From positions 1 through 21,221 of the forward strand of contig CALISI010000012.1 in NCBI GenBank assembly GCA_938041695.1: 21,221 nucleotides of DNA, given 5' to 3'. Positions within the stretch are counted from its first letter, which is position 1; the number at the start of each line of letters is the position of its first letter. The translations under genes and the position numbers were made by a program. The notes under the pieces are model-generated. The model ran no database searches and was not told the DNA's origin. It worked only from the letters and a program-made list of their open reading frames with translations. Source of the stretch: an uncultured Actinomyces sp. GTDB taxonomy: Bacteria > Actinomycetota > Actinomycetes > Actinomycetales > Actinomycetaceae. This document shows positions 6,826 to 14,754 of this stretch, in pieces.

Positions 6826-9474
6826 CTAGGCGCGCAAGGACGCGCCCAATACCTTGGCAGCCTTTGCGACGACCTGCTCACGAACCTGCGACGATTCCTT
6901 CGCGGTCAGCGTGTGATCGGCTGCGCGCAGACGCAGCGCAAAGGCGAGGGAACGGTAGCCCTCCGGCACCTGGTCACCCTCGTAGATATCGAAGAGTGTC
7001 ACGGACTCTGCAAGCTGGCCGGCGCCTTGACGCACGATCTGCTCGACGCGTGAGGCGGGGATATCCGACGGTACGACGAGAGCGATGTCTTCCTTGGCGA
7101 GCGGGAACGTCGAGACGCCCTTGACCTGGATAGGCTGATCACTCATCTGGGAGATGAGAGCATCCATATCGATCTCAAAGGCGCACGAACGCGCGGGAAG
7201 GCCGAACGCTCGGCATGCGGCAGGCGACAGTTCGCCCGCAAGAGCGACGTCCACGAGGTCGCGGCCCGCACGCACGAAGACGCGCGCGACACGTCCGGGG
7301 TGGAACGGGGCAACCGCGGCCGGATCCGTTGCCGGAGCGGGCATCGGAGCGCCCTTGTGCGCGGGCACCTGATCCATCCAGGCGCGGGTGACCTCGACGC
7401 GCACGCCGAGAGCGGAGGCCACACGACGCACGTATTCCAGGGCGTCCGCCCAATCACAGGCACGGGCGTTCGCCAGGACGCCAGCCGGAACGGCCGAACC
7501 TGTCAAGACGCCACCGATGTGCCACGGCTGAGCCGGAATACCCGCCTCGAGCGCCGCGAGCACCTCGTCGGAGGGACGCTCATCGGCACTGGGCAGGTCA
7601 GCCGGAACAGTACCGGCGGGACGAGCGACCTTGGCAACTTCGAAGATCGCGACGTCCGCATTGGAGCGCGACACGTTGCGACCGGCGACATCGAGGAGTG
7701 TGTCGAGGACCGTGGTACGCAGCCACGGCGAATCATCCGCCATGGGGTTACGCAGGCGCAGCGCTTCGCGGCGGGGATCATCCTCGGGAATGCCCTGACG
7801 ATCCCACGTATCGGACACGAACGGGTAGGACTCAACCTCGACCAGTCCCCCATCGGCCAGCGTGGACGCAGCCAGTCGTCGCGCCTTCTGCGCGGTTGTC
7901 AGACCGTGGCCAGCGGGTGCCGTCGGCATGATCACGGGGATGTTGTCGTAGCCGTCAAGGCGTGCGACTTCCTCGACGAGGTCGGCCGGCAGAGTCAGGT
8001 CGGGACGCCACGAAGGGGCCGTCACGGTGAACACGCCGCCTTCCGGTCCCTCAACGACGCAGCCCACCGTGCGCAGAAGCTCGGCGATACGCTCCGGGCT
8101 GTGCGCCACGCCGGTCAGGCGCTCGACCTCACCGTCGGGCAGCGCGATGACGACGGCCTCGCCGCGCTGATCGATATCCGTCACGCCCTCATCGACTGTG
8201 CCACCGCCGTACTGGACAAGCAGCTCAACGGCGCGCTGCGCCGCGACGGCGGGCAGCGCCGGATCGGTGCCGCGCTCGAACCGCTTTGCGGCCTCGGAGT
8301 GCAGCTTGTGACGACGGGAGCTGCGCGCGACAGACACGGCGTCAAAGTGCGCGGCTTCGAACAGGATGTCTGTCGTGTTCTCGCTGACCTCGGAGTAGGC
8401 GCCACCCATGACACCTGCGATACCGATAATGCGCGAGCCCTCACCCTCCGGCGAGTCGGTGATCAGCAGATCCTGCGGGTCGAGGTCACGCTTTTCCTCA
8501 TCCAGGGTCACCAGCGTTTCGCCGGCGCGAGCACGGCGCACGACGATCGGGGCAGCAAGGTCACCCAGGTCGTAGGCGTGCATCGGCTGGCCAAGGTCCA
8601 GCATGACGTAGTTCGTGATGTCAACAGCCAGGGACAGCGAGCGCATGCCCGCAGCCTCAAGGCGCTCGACCATCCAGCGAGGCGTCGGAGCATTGGGGTT
8701 GGTGCCACGAACGATGCGCGCGACGAAGCGGTCAACACCCGCGCGGCCGCGGATTGGGGCATCGTCAGAGAACACGACCGGGAAGCCATCGGAGTTCGCA
8801 GCCGACGGCTCGGCCGCGATAACGCCCGGCAGGCCCGGGTCGCGGAACGAGGCACCCGTCGAGTGCGAGTACTCGCGGGCAATGCCGCGCATCGAGAAGC
8901 AGTAACCGCGGTCCGGGGTCACGTTAATCTCCAGGACCTCTTCACCCAGACCCAGCCACGACACGATGTCGGTGCCAACTGCGGGGATCTCACGGTCGGG
9001 GAAGAACTTCGGTAGGACGATGATGCCAGAGTGATCCTCACCCAGACCGAGCTCGCGTGCGGAGCAAATCATGCCGTCCGAGACAAGGCCGTAGGTCTTA
9101 CGCGCGGCAATCTTGAAATCACCGGGCAGAATCGCGCCAGGAAGGGAGACGACGACGAGGTCGTCGACGTCGAAGTTATGAGCGCCGCAGATAATGCCGC
9201 GGCTGGGCAGCTCCGACGGCTCCTTGCCGGTGCCTGGGGCATCGTTGTATTCGCCGACATCTACGCGGCAGTAGTTGACGACCTTGCCGTTGGACGCCGT
9301 TTCCTCCACGCGGGTCAGGACGCGACCGACGACGAGCGGTCCGGTCACGCGTGCGGGATGAATTTCTTCCTCTTCCAGGCCAACCTTCACAAGGGCGGCA
9401 GCGAGGGCGGCAGCGTCCGTTCCTTCGACAACGTCGACGTGATCGGCCAGCCAGCTCAGCGGGACCATAGGCAT
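6826..9474 (-). CDS. pheT: Phenylalanine--tRNA ligase beta subunit
   Basis: Beta subunit of the alpha2-beta2 PheRS that charges tRNA-Phe. The product is 882 aa, slightly longer than the roughly 800 aa of many bacteria. Domains in order: an EMAPII/OB-type tRNA-binding domain (about 40-150, with CGAHNFDVDDLVVVSLPG), the B3/B4 editing region including GVMGGAYSEVSENTTDILFEAAHFD, B5, the catalytic-like core, and a C-terminal anticodon-binding FDX-ACB domain (KGVSTFPLAKEDIALVVP to the end). ATG 9474 is one base past the pheS stop. It is preferred over the in-frame ATG 9492 because GGAAGGGG lies about eight bases before it. The tight spacing implies co-translation with pheS. Confidence 0.97.
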   Translation of the reverse strand: MPMVPLSWLADHVDVVEGTDAAALAAALVKVGLEEEEIHPARVTGPLVVGRVLTRVEETASNGKVVNYCRVDVGEYNDAPGTGKEPSELPSRGIICGAHNFDVDDLVVVSLPGAILPGDFKIAARKTYGLVSDGMICSARELGLGEDHSGIIVLPKFFPDREIPAVGTDIVSWLGLGEEVLEINVTPDRGYCFSMRGIAREYSHSTGASFRDPGLPGVIAAEPSAANSDGFPVVFSDDAPIRGRAGVDRFVARIVRGTNPNAPTPRWMVERLEAAGMRSLSLAVDITNYVMLDLGQPMHAYDLGDLAAPIVVRRARAGETLVTLDEEKRDLDPQDLLITDSPEGEGSRIIGIAGVMGGAYSEVSENTTDILFEAAHFDAVSVARSSRRHKLHSEAAKRFERGTDPALPAVAAQRAVELLVQYGGGTVDEGVTDIDQRGEAVVIALPDGEVERLTGVAHSPERIAELLRTVGCVVEGPEGGVFTVTAPSWRPDLTLPADLVEEVARLDGYDNIPVIMPTAPAGHGLTTAQKARRLAASTLADGGLVEVESYPFVSDTWDRQGIPEDDPRREALRLRNPMADDSPWLRTTVLDTLLDVAGRNVSRSNADVAIFEVAKVARPAGTVPADLPSADERPSDEVLAALEAGIPAQPWHIGGVLTGSAVPAGVLANARACDWADALEYVRRVASALGVRVEVTRAWMDQVPAHKGAPMPAPATDPAAVAPFHPGRVARVFVRAGRDLVDVALAGELSPAACRAFGLPARSCAFEIDMDALISQMSDQPIQVKGVSTFPLAKEDIALVVPSDIPASRVEQIVRQGAGQLAESVTLFDIYEGDQVPEGYRSLAFALRLRAADHTLTAKESSQVREQVVAKAAKVLGASLRA

Positions 9475-9475
9475 G

Positions 9476-10561
9476 TCAGTTACCCCTTCCATTCACTCCG
9501 AACTGCTGGGAGAAGCGAACGTCTCCCTCAACGATGTCATGCATGTCAGCAATGCCGTGGCGCAGCATCAGCGTGCGCTCGATACCCATGCCGAACGCGA
9601 AGCCCGAATAGACCTCGGGATCAATACCGTTCGCGCGCAGCACGTTCGGGTTGACCATGCCGCAGCCACCCCACTCGATCCAACCGGGGCCGCCCTTCTT
9701 TTGGGGGAACCACAGGTCCATCTCGGCACTGGGCTCGGTGAACGGGAAGTACGAGGGACGCAGACGAGTCTTCGCCTCGGGACCAAACATCGCCTTCGCG
9801 AAGTGGTCGAGAACGCCCTTCAGGTGAGCCATCGTCAGGCCCTTATCAACGGCAAGGCCCTCGACCTGGTGGAACACGGGCGTGTGGGTCGCGTCGAGCG
9901 CGTCGGAGCGGAAGACCTTGCCAGGGCATGCCACGTACAGCGGAACACCGCGGGAGAGCATCGCGTGGGACTGGACCGGAGAGGTGTGCGTGCGCATCAC
10001 GAGATGAGCGCCGTCCTCGGTCTCGGCACCGACGCTGCGGCCATCGATGTAGAGCGTGTCCTGCATCTGGCGCGCCGGGTGATCGATATCGAAATTCAGC
10101 GAGTCGAAGTTGAACCACTCGTGCTCGATCTCGGGGCCTTCGGCGATATCCCAGCCCATCGCCACGAAGAAGTCCGCGACCTCTTCCATGAGGGTCTCCA
10201 GGGGGTGACGCGCACCAGCCGTGCGACGCGTCGTCGGCAGCGTCACATCGACCGACTCCTCGACCAACATGCGGGCCTCGTGCTCGGCAGCGAGGACAGC
10301 CTTGCGCTCCTCGAGAGCCTCGGTCAGCGCCTTGCGCGCCTGCCCGAGGTTCTTTCCGGCGAGTCCGCGCTGCGCGGGCTCAAGGGAGCCGATCGTGCGA
10401 TTCGCGGTCACGAGCGGTGCCTGATCACCAAGGATCGCAGCTCGGACGGCCTTCAGGGCGTCAAGCGAATCCGCGGCTTCGATATCGGCGAGGCCGGCCT
10501 CGCGAACTGCGTTGACGGCTGCCTCGTCAAGAGGATCAAGGTCAGGGGCATTGCCAGCCAT
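9476..10561 (-). CDS. pheS: Phenylalanine--tRNA ligase alpha subunit
   Basis: Catalytic subunit of PheRS, 361 aa, class II synthetase fold. An N-terminal coiled-coil arm (about residues 1-105) is followed by the catalytic core. Motif 2 is seen as FRSDALDATHTPVFHQVEG (about 217-235), and motif 3 as GFAFGMGIERTLMLRHGI near the C-terminus. ATG 10561 is chosen over ATG 10585 because AAGGAAG lies 7-13 bases before it. First gene of pheST. The 170-base divergent gap to panB holds its promoter. Confidence 0.97.
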   Translation of the reverse strand: MAGNAPDLDPLDEAAVNAVREAGLADIEAADSLDALKAVRAAILGDQAPLVTANRTIGSLEPAQRGLAGKNLGQARKALTEALEERKAVLAAEHEARMLVEESVDVTLPTTRRTAGARHPLETLMEEVADFFVAMGWDIAEGPEIEHEWFNFDSLNFDIDHPARQMQDTLYIDGRSVGAETEDGAHLVMRTHTSPVQSHAMLSRGVPLYVACPGKVFRSDALDATHTPVFHQVEGLAVDKGLTMAHLKGVLDHFAKAMFGPEAKTRLRPSYFPFTEPSAEMDLWFPQKKGGPGWIEWGGCGMVNPNVLRANGIDPEVYSGFAFGMGIERTLMLRHGIADMHDIVEGDVRFSQQFGVNGRGN

Positions 10562-10731
10562 GTCCTGCTTCCTTCTTCTTTCCATCTGGGGTCATTCCTG
10601 CGCGCATCACACGCACCGCCCCCCATCCTACCCGTTCGCCTATCCTCACAGCTCACCGGATCCACGGGCGCGCTACCCTGTAAGACGTGAATGCGCTCTC
10701 GCGCCATTTATTAGCTCACTAAAGGAATCCT
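10562..10731. promoter_or_regulatory. Divergent pheS/panB intergenic region
   Basis: This 170-base gap must hold the outward promoters of pheST (left) and panB-map (right). Weak TANNNT candidates are TAGGAT (minus strand, about 10622-10627) for pheS and TACCCT (10673-10678, plus) for panB; neither has a convincing -35. GCGC-TCTC-GCGC is a small hairpin in the panB leader. The panB Shine-Dalgarno AAAGGA is at 10721-10726. I saw no leader peptide or T-box like structure. Confidence 0.4.
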
Positions 10732-11592
10732 GTGTCTCACATAACGCAACCGGAGGACGGGACCACGGCCTCGTCGCCCACACCCGCCCTGTTTTCCGCC
10801 ACACGCGTGCGGATCCAGCACATCGCGCGCGCCAAAGCCGAGGGCATCCCCCTCACAATGCTCACCGCCTACGATGCGCTCACCGCCCCGATCCTCGAGG
10901 CAGCGGGTGTCGATATGCTCCTCGTCGGCGATTCGCTGGGCAACGTGATTCTTGGCCATAGCTCGACGCTGCCCGTTACCTTGGAGGACATGGAGCGCGC
11001 CACCGCAGCCGTCGCCCGTTCGACCTCGCGCGCCATGATCGTCGCAGACCTGCCCTTTGGCACCTATGAGGACTCTCCCGAGCATGCCTTCGCTTCCGCC
11101 ACGCGCCTCATGAAGGCAGGGGCACATGCCGTCAAGCTCGAGGGCGGTGAAAGCCGCGCACACATCATCGAGGCCCTCGTCACGGCCGGCATCCCCGTCT
11201 GCGCACACCTCGGTTACACACCCCAGTCCGAAAACACGCTCGGGGGACCACGCATGCAAGGGCGTGGAGCTGGCGCCGATGCGCTTCGCCGCGACGCCGA
11301 AGCCATCGAAAAGGCAGGGGCCTTTGCCGTCGTCTTCGAGATGGTGCCTGCTTCGATCGCCACTGAACTGACCCAGAGCCTGAACATCCCGACCATCGGT
11401 ATCGGCGCGGGCCCAAACACGGACGGACAAGTGCTCGTGTGGTCCGACATGGCCGGCTACTCCGACTGGACTCCCTCGTTTGTCCGTCAGTTCGGCCAGC
11501 TCGGCCAAGCCCTGCACGACGCCGCATCCGACTACGTGGAAGCCGTGCGCGAGCGCTCCTTCCCCGGCCCCGACAACTACAAGAACGACTGA
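10732..11592 (+). CDS. panB: 3-methyl-2-oxobutanoate hydroxymethyltransferase
   Basis: First committed step of pantothenate (coenzyme A) synthesis: transfers a hydroxymethyl group from 5,10-methylenetetrahydrofolate to 2-oxoisovalerate, giving ketopantoate. The 286-aa TIM-barrel protein has the metal and substrate residues expected by comparison with E. coli PanB: D67 in VGDSLGNVILGH, D106 in VADLPFG, E137 in KLEGG, and the catalytic E203 in VVFEMVP. HLGYTPQ is also present. GTG start with AAAGGA six bases upstream. No panC or panD lies nearby. map follows after 26 bases, forming an operon. Confidence 0.97.
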   Translation: MSHITQPEDGTTASSPTPALFSATRVRIQHIARAKAEGIPLTMLTAYDALTAPILEAAGVDMLLVGDSLGNVILGHSSTLPVTLEDMERATAAVARSTSRAMIVADLPFGTYEDSPEHAFASATRLMKAGAHAVKLEGGESRAHIIEALVTAGIPVCAHLGYTPQSENTLGGPRMQGRGAGADALRRDAEAIEKAGAFAVVFEMVPASIATELTQSLNIPTIGIGAGPNTDGQVLVWSDMAGYSDWTPSFVRQFGQLGQALHDAASDYVEAVRERSFPGPDNYKND

Positions 11593-11618
11593 CGCTCCCG
11601 CTGAGAAGAGGACAACAC

Positions 11619-12503
11619 ATGGAAGCATCTGCACTCGCTCGTCGTGCGCCCCTCGGCACGCTGAAGCCGGGCCACGTCTCGCCCATGCGTGCCGTACCCG
11701 AGCACATCGAGCGGCCCGAGTACATGTTCCACGACGGACCCGAGCGCGTCACGGCCTCGGATATCAAAAACCCCGAGACCATCGCAAAGATCCGCGAAGC
11801 CGGTCGCATCGCCGCGGGCGCGATCGAAGCCGTCGGCGCCGCCATCACACCGGGCGTCACCACGGAGGAACTCGACCGCATCGGCCACGAATTCTTGATC
11901 GCGCACGACGCCTACCCGTCGTGCCTGGGATACATGGGCTTCCCCAAGTCCATCTGCACCTCGATCAACGAGGTCATTTGCCACGGCATCCCCGACGACC
12001 GTCCACTCGAGGACGGCGACATCATCAACATCGACATCACCGCCTACAAAGACGGCGTCCACGGCGACACGTGCGCGATGTTCGAAGTCGGTACAGTCGA
12101 CGTGGAGTCCCACCTGCTGATCGAACGCACGAAGAACGCCATGATGCGTGGCATCAAGGCCGTCGGCCCAGGCCGCGAAATCAACGTGATTGGCCGCGTC
12201 ATCGAAGCCTACGCGAAGCGCTTCGACTACGGCGTGGTACGCGACTACACGGGGCACGGCGTCGGCGAAGCTTTCCACTCTGGCCTCATCGTCCCCCACT
12301 ACGATGCTGCTCCTGCATACAACACCGTGATGGAGCCGGGCATGGTCTTCACCATCGAACCGATGCTGACCCTGGGCACCGTCGAGTGGGAGCAGTGGGA
12401 TGACGACTGGACGATCGTCACCGCTGACCGCTCCCGCACGGCCCAGTTCGAGCACACGATTGTTGTCACCGAGGATGGAGCCGAAATCCTTACCCTTCCC
12501 TGA
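11619..12503 (+). CDS. map: Methionine aminopeptidase, type Ic
   Basis: Removes the initiator methionine from new proteins. The 294-aa product has a 45-50 residue N-terminal extension (PLGTLKPGHVSPMRAVPEHI, ending RPEYM) resembling the extension of mycobacterial MapB, thought to contact the ribosome. All five metal ligands of the pita-bread fold are visible: D139, D150, H213, E247 and E278, plus H122 in CHGIP. ATG 11619 is preferred to the longer open frame because the extension starts here and AGAGGAC is upstream. Co-transcribed with panB and followed by a terminator. Confidence 0.97.
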   Translation: MEASALARRAPLGTLKPGHVSPMRAVPEHIERPEYMFHDGPERVTASDIKNPETIAKIREAGRIAAGAIEAVGAAITPGVTTEELDRIGHEFLIAHDAYPSCLGYMGFPKSICTSINEVICHGIPDDRPLEDGDIINIDITAYKDGVHGDTCAMFEVGTVDVESHLLIERTKNAMMRGIKAVGPGREINVIGRVIEAYAKRFDYGVVRDYTGHGVGEAFHSGLIVPHYDAAPAYNTVMEPGMVFTIEPMLTLGTVEWEQWDDDWTIVTADRSRTAQFEHTIVVTEDGAEILTLP

Positions 12504-12518
12504 CACACGTTGGCCGAG

Positions 12519-12560
12519 GCCCGCTTCTGACTCTCACAGTCTGAAGCGGGCTTCTCTATT
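12519..12560 (+). terminator. Terminator of the panB-map operon
   Basis: A 9-bp GCCCGCTTC/GAAGCGGGC stem (12519-12527, 12543-12551) extends past one T-T mismatch by four more pairs, with a 5-base loop, and is followed by TTCTCTATT. It lies 15 bases after the map stop. Confidence 0.88.
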
Positions 12561-12575
12561 ACTCGTATTTTCCCT

Positions 12576-12581
12576 TACAAT
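12576..12581 (+). promoter_or_regulatory. Probable ppgK -10 element
   Basis: TACAAT matches the -10 consensus in five of six bases and lies in the map-ppgK gap, leaving a leader of about 55 bases. The -35 is poor (TTCTCT, 18-base spacer), as is common in actinobacteria. Confidence 0.5.
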
Positions 12582-12642
12582 TCACGTACGACGGGCTTCA
12601 GGGGCCCGTGGACAACAGGATTTCATCACCCGAGGAGGGGTC

Positions 12643-13395
12643 ATGGCTCAGGTCGCATGCGGCATCGATATCGGCGGATCGGGCGTCAAGGGCGCGCTCG
12701 TTGATCTGGAAACCGGAGAGTACATCGGCGATCAGGTTCGAATCCCCACACCCAACCCCGCGACACCCGACGCTGTTGCCGCAGTGTGCCGCGAGGTCAT
12801 CAACCAACTCGACGTGAAGGTCGGCGTGCCGATCGGTGTCACCTTCCCTGCCCCCGTCTTTGGCGGCGTCATTCCCTACATGGCGAACCTCGACCAGTCG
12901 TGGGTCAACGTCGACGTCGACGAGCTCATGGAGCGCTACCTCGGCCGTGCAGTCGTCGCGCTCAACGACGCGGACGCGGCGGGCATCGCCGAGGTCGCCT
13001 ACGGCGCAGCCAAGGGCCGCGACGGCGTCATCGTCTTCACCACCCAGGGCACCGGCATCGGCTCGGCAATCATCGTCAATGGCACGCTCCTGACCAACAC
13101 CGAGCTCGGCCACCTCGAGATCGACGGCACCGACGCGGAGAAGAACGCATCCTCGGGTCAGAAGACCCTCCAGGGCCTGAATTGGGAGCAGTGGGCGCAG
13201 CGCCTCCAGCGCTACTACAGCCACGTCGAGTTCCTGCTCAACCCCGACCTCTTTGTGGTCGGCGGCGGCGTGTCTGAAAACCACGAGAAGTTCATGCCGC
13301 TCCTGGATCTGAAGACCCCAATGATCCCCGCGAAGCTGCTCAACACCGCCGGCATCGTCGGTGCCGCCTACTACGCGGCGCAGCACAGCGCCTGA
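12643..13395 (+). CDS. ppgK: Polyphosphate glucokinase (ROK family)
   Basis: Phosphorylates glucose to glucose-6-phosphate, using inorganic polyphosphate (and usually ATP) as donor, at the entry to glycolysis. The 250-aa ROK-fold product has the phosphate-binding GIDIGGSGVKGALVD (7-21), the catalytic aspartate D109 in LNDADAAGIAE, GTGIG (136-140) and ELGHLEIDG. The C-terminal RYYSHVEFLLNPDLFVVGGGVSE strongly resembles mycobacterial PPGK. The zinc site of other ROK kinases is absent, as expected for PPGK. ATG 12643 follows AGGAGG by about six bases; the open frame upstream is not coding. Polyphosphate use is inferred from similarity. Confidence 0.92.
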   Translation: MAQVACGIDIGGSGVKGALVDLETGEYIGDQVRIPTPNPATPDAVAAVCREVINQLDVKVGVPIGVTFPAPVFGGVIPYMANLDQSWVNVDVDELMERYLGRAVVALNDADAAGIAEVAYGAAKGRDGVIVFTTQGTGIGSAIIVNGTLLTNTELGHLEIDGTDAEKNASSGQKTLQGLNWEQWAQRLQRYYSHVEFLLNPDLFVVGGGVSENHEKFMPLLDLKTPMIPAKLLNTAGIVGAAYYAAQHSA

Positions 13396-13414
13396 GCATA
13401 TACCGCGTACACGC

Positions 13415-13446
13415 AGAAGGACCCCGACGCGAGTCGGGGTCCTTCT
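13415..13446. terminator. Shared hairpin between convergent ppgK and rnpB
   Basis: A perfect 14-bp stem (arms 13415-13428 and 13433-13446, 4-base loop GCGA) sits between ppgK (rightward) and rnpB (leftward). It can work in either direction. T-runs are short on both sides. Confidence 0.85.
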
Positions 13447-13448
13447 GG

Positions 13449-13813
13449 CATCTGTCGGCCTATACGCCGGGTTCTGTCACGCACGCCGTTACCGGTCATG
13501 CGGTGGCGACCATCTATCTAGGACCGTCGTTACCGACGGCCTCCAGCAACCTACCCGCAGGCATCGGACGGGCCGCCCTGCCTGCTGCTCGGTCTTGCTC
13601 CGGGTGGGGTTTACCTAGCCGACGCGGTCGCCCGCGCCGCTGGTGAGCTCTTACCTCACCTTTTCACCCTTACCGACGCGTGTGCACCGGTGGTTTGTTT
13701 TCTGTGGCACTGTCCCGCGGGTTACCCCGGGTGGCTGTTAGCCATCACCCTGCCCTGTGGAGCCCGGACGTTCCTCGAGCGTTTCCGCGCGCGGCCGCCC
13801 AGCCGACAGATCC
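13449..13813 (-). ncRNA. rnpB: RNase P RNA, bacterial class A
   Basis: Catalytic RNA that matures the 5' end of tRNAs. Read on the minus strand it shows the universal landmarks in order: GTCCGGGCTCCACAGGGCAG then GGTGATGGCTAACAGCC, the block AGTGCCACAGAAAACAAACC, AAGGGTGAAAAGGTG, GGTAAACCCCACCCGGAGC, AGATAGATGGTCGCC and finally ACAGAACCCGGCGTATAGG. The two ends pair as helix P1: GGATCTGTCGGC at the 5' end with GCCGACAGATGCC at the 3' end. The ends given are inferred from P1 and from a TATGAT that would start transcription at about 13813. About 365 nt, complete. This fills most of the 467-base gap between ppgK and the YaaA-family gene. Confidence 0.97.
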
Positions 13814-13819
13814 GCATCG

Positions 13820-13825
13820 ATCATA
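13820..13825 (-). promoter_or_regulatory. rnpB -10 element
   Basis: TATGAT on the minus strand ends seven bases before the first base of the P1 helix, so the predicted transcript starts exactly with the mature RNA. No clear -35. The YaaA-family gene starts outward only about 40 bases away, so the two promoters are back to back. Confidence 0.6.
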
Positions 13826-13862
13826 GCGCGCATGGTCCCAGCCCCGCGATAGGGTGGTCACC

Positions 13863-14675
13863 ATGCTGATCTGGTTGCCCCCGTCCGAGGCGAAGAATGC
13901 GCCCGCGCAGGGCCCATCTTTCGACGTCAACGCGCTCTCGCGCGCCGGCCTTGCGAGGAGCCGTCGCACCGTGTGCGATACGCTCGCTGCTCTCGGGGAC
14001 GGCCCTGAAGCGGCTGCCATCCTCAAGGTTGGCGTGCGGATCGACCTGTCCGTCAACACCGCGCTCAATTCAGCCCCCTGCGCCCCAGCCTCGTCCCTGT
14101 TCACCGGAGTGCTCTACGAGGCCATCGAGGAGTGTGCGCCGGGCGCATGGTCGAGCGACGGCGCGGCCCACATCTCGATCTTTTCGGGTCTTTTTGGGGT
14201 CCTCTCCCCCACGGACTACATTCCCGACCACCGCCTCGCGATGGGCGTGTCGCTGCCCGAGCTGGGGGTTCTCTCGACCTGGTGGGCGCCGCGCCTCGAC
14301 GAGGCGCTCTCTACCGAAGCATCTGGGCGCATCATCATCGACGGGCGTAGCGGCCCCTATCGCGCAGCATGCAAGGCCCCTTGGGCACGTGTCTGGGAAC
14401 TGCGCGTCGAGCACGAAGCAGACGGCAAGCGCTCGGTGATCTCGCACGACGCGAAGCGGTGGCGCGGCGCGGTCACCGGTCTCCTCCTTGGGATGGGTGG
14501 CTACGGCGCCGAGGAAACGAACGAAGCCGAGAAAGCCCTTGAAGAGGCCGCATACTCACTGTCACTGGGTGACGCGAAGGGGAGCGAACACCGCGTGACG
14601 GAGGTTGAGTACGGCCCCGAAAAGTCGACCAAGAAGGGCGGTTCGATACGCACAGTTACATTGGTCACGCACTGA
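13863..14675 (+). CDS. yaaA: YaaA/UPF0246 family peroxide-stress protein
   Basis: A 270-aa member of the YaaA (DUF328/UPF0246) family, whose E. coli member lowers free iron and limits DNA damage under hydrogen peroxide stress; the exact biochemical activity is uncertain. The N-terminus has the family hallmark LIWLPPSEAK (residues 2-11). The middle holds SGLFGVLSPTDYIPDHRLAMG, and the C-terminal part VISHDAKRWRG. ATG 13863 has AGGG eight bases upstream, and also TAGGGT seven bases upstream, so a leaderless start is possible; GTG 13854 is the alternative. Divergent from rnpB. The fucosidase gene follows in the same direction after about 80 bases. Confidence 0.88.
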   Translation: MLIWLPPSEAKNAPAQGPSFDVNALSRAGLARSRRTVCDTLAALGDGPEAAAILKVGVRIDLSVNTALNSAPCAPASSLFTGVLYEAIEECAPGAWSSDGAAHISIFSGLFGVLSPTDYIPDHRLAMGVSLPELGVLSTWWAPRLDEALSTEASGRIIIDGRSGPYRAACKAPWARVWELRVEHEADGKRSVISHDAKRWRGAVTGLLLGMGGYGAEETNEAEKALEEAAYSLSLGDAKGSEHRVTEVEYGPEKSTKKGGSIRTVTLVTH

Positions 14676-14754
14676 GCGGTTGGCTATCCTTTTTCCGGAA
14701 CCTACAGGGTGCAGGACCGGTCGATAAGTCGGCCATCAAGTGGAAACCATAGGC

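Noticed and set aside
7300..9015. 571-codon open frame on the plus strand
   Set aside because: It lies wholly antisense to pheT, encodes arginine/histidine-rich low-information protein without recognisable motifs, and is the usual shadow frame in high-GC DNA.
10562..10731. Leader-peptide attenuator for pheST
   Set aside because: No short frame with a run of Phe codons followed by a terminator/antiterminator pair was seen.
14715..14724. GACCGGTC upstream of the fucosidase, also found in both arms of the 6744-6810 hairpin
   Set aside because: An 8-base palindrome built around ACCGGT is expected to recur by chance in high-GC DNA; the flanks do not match well enough to call a shared operator.
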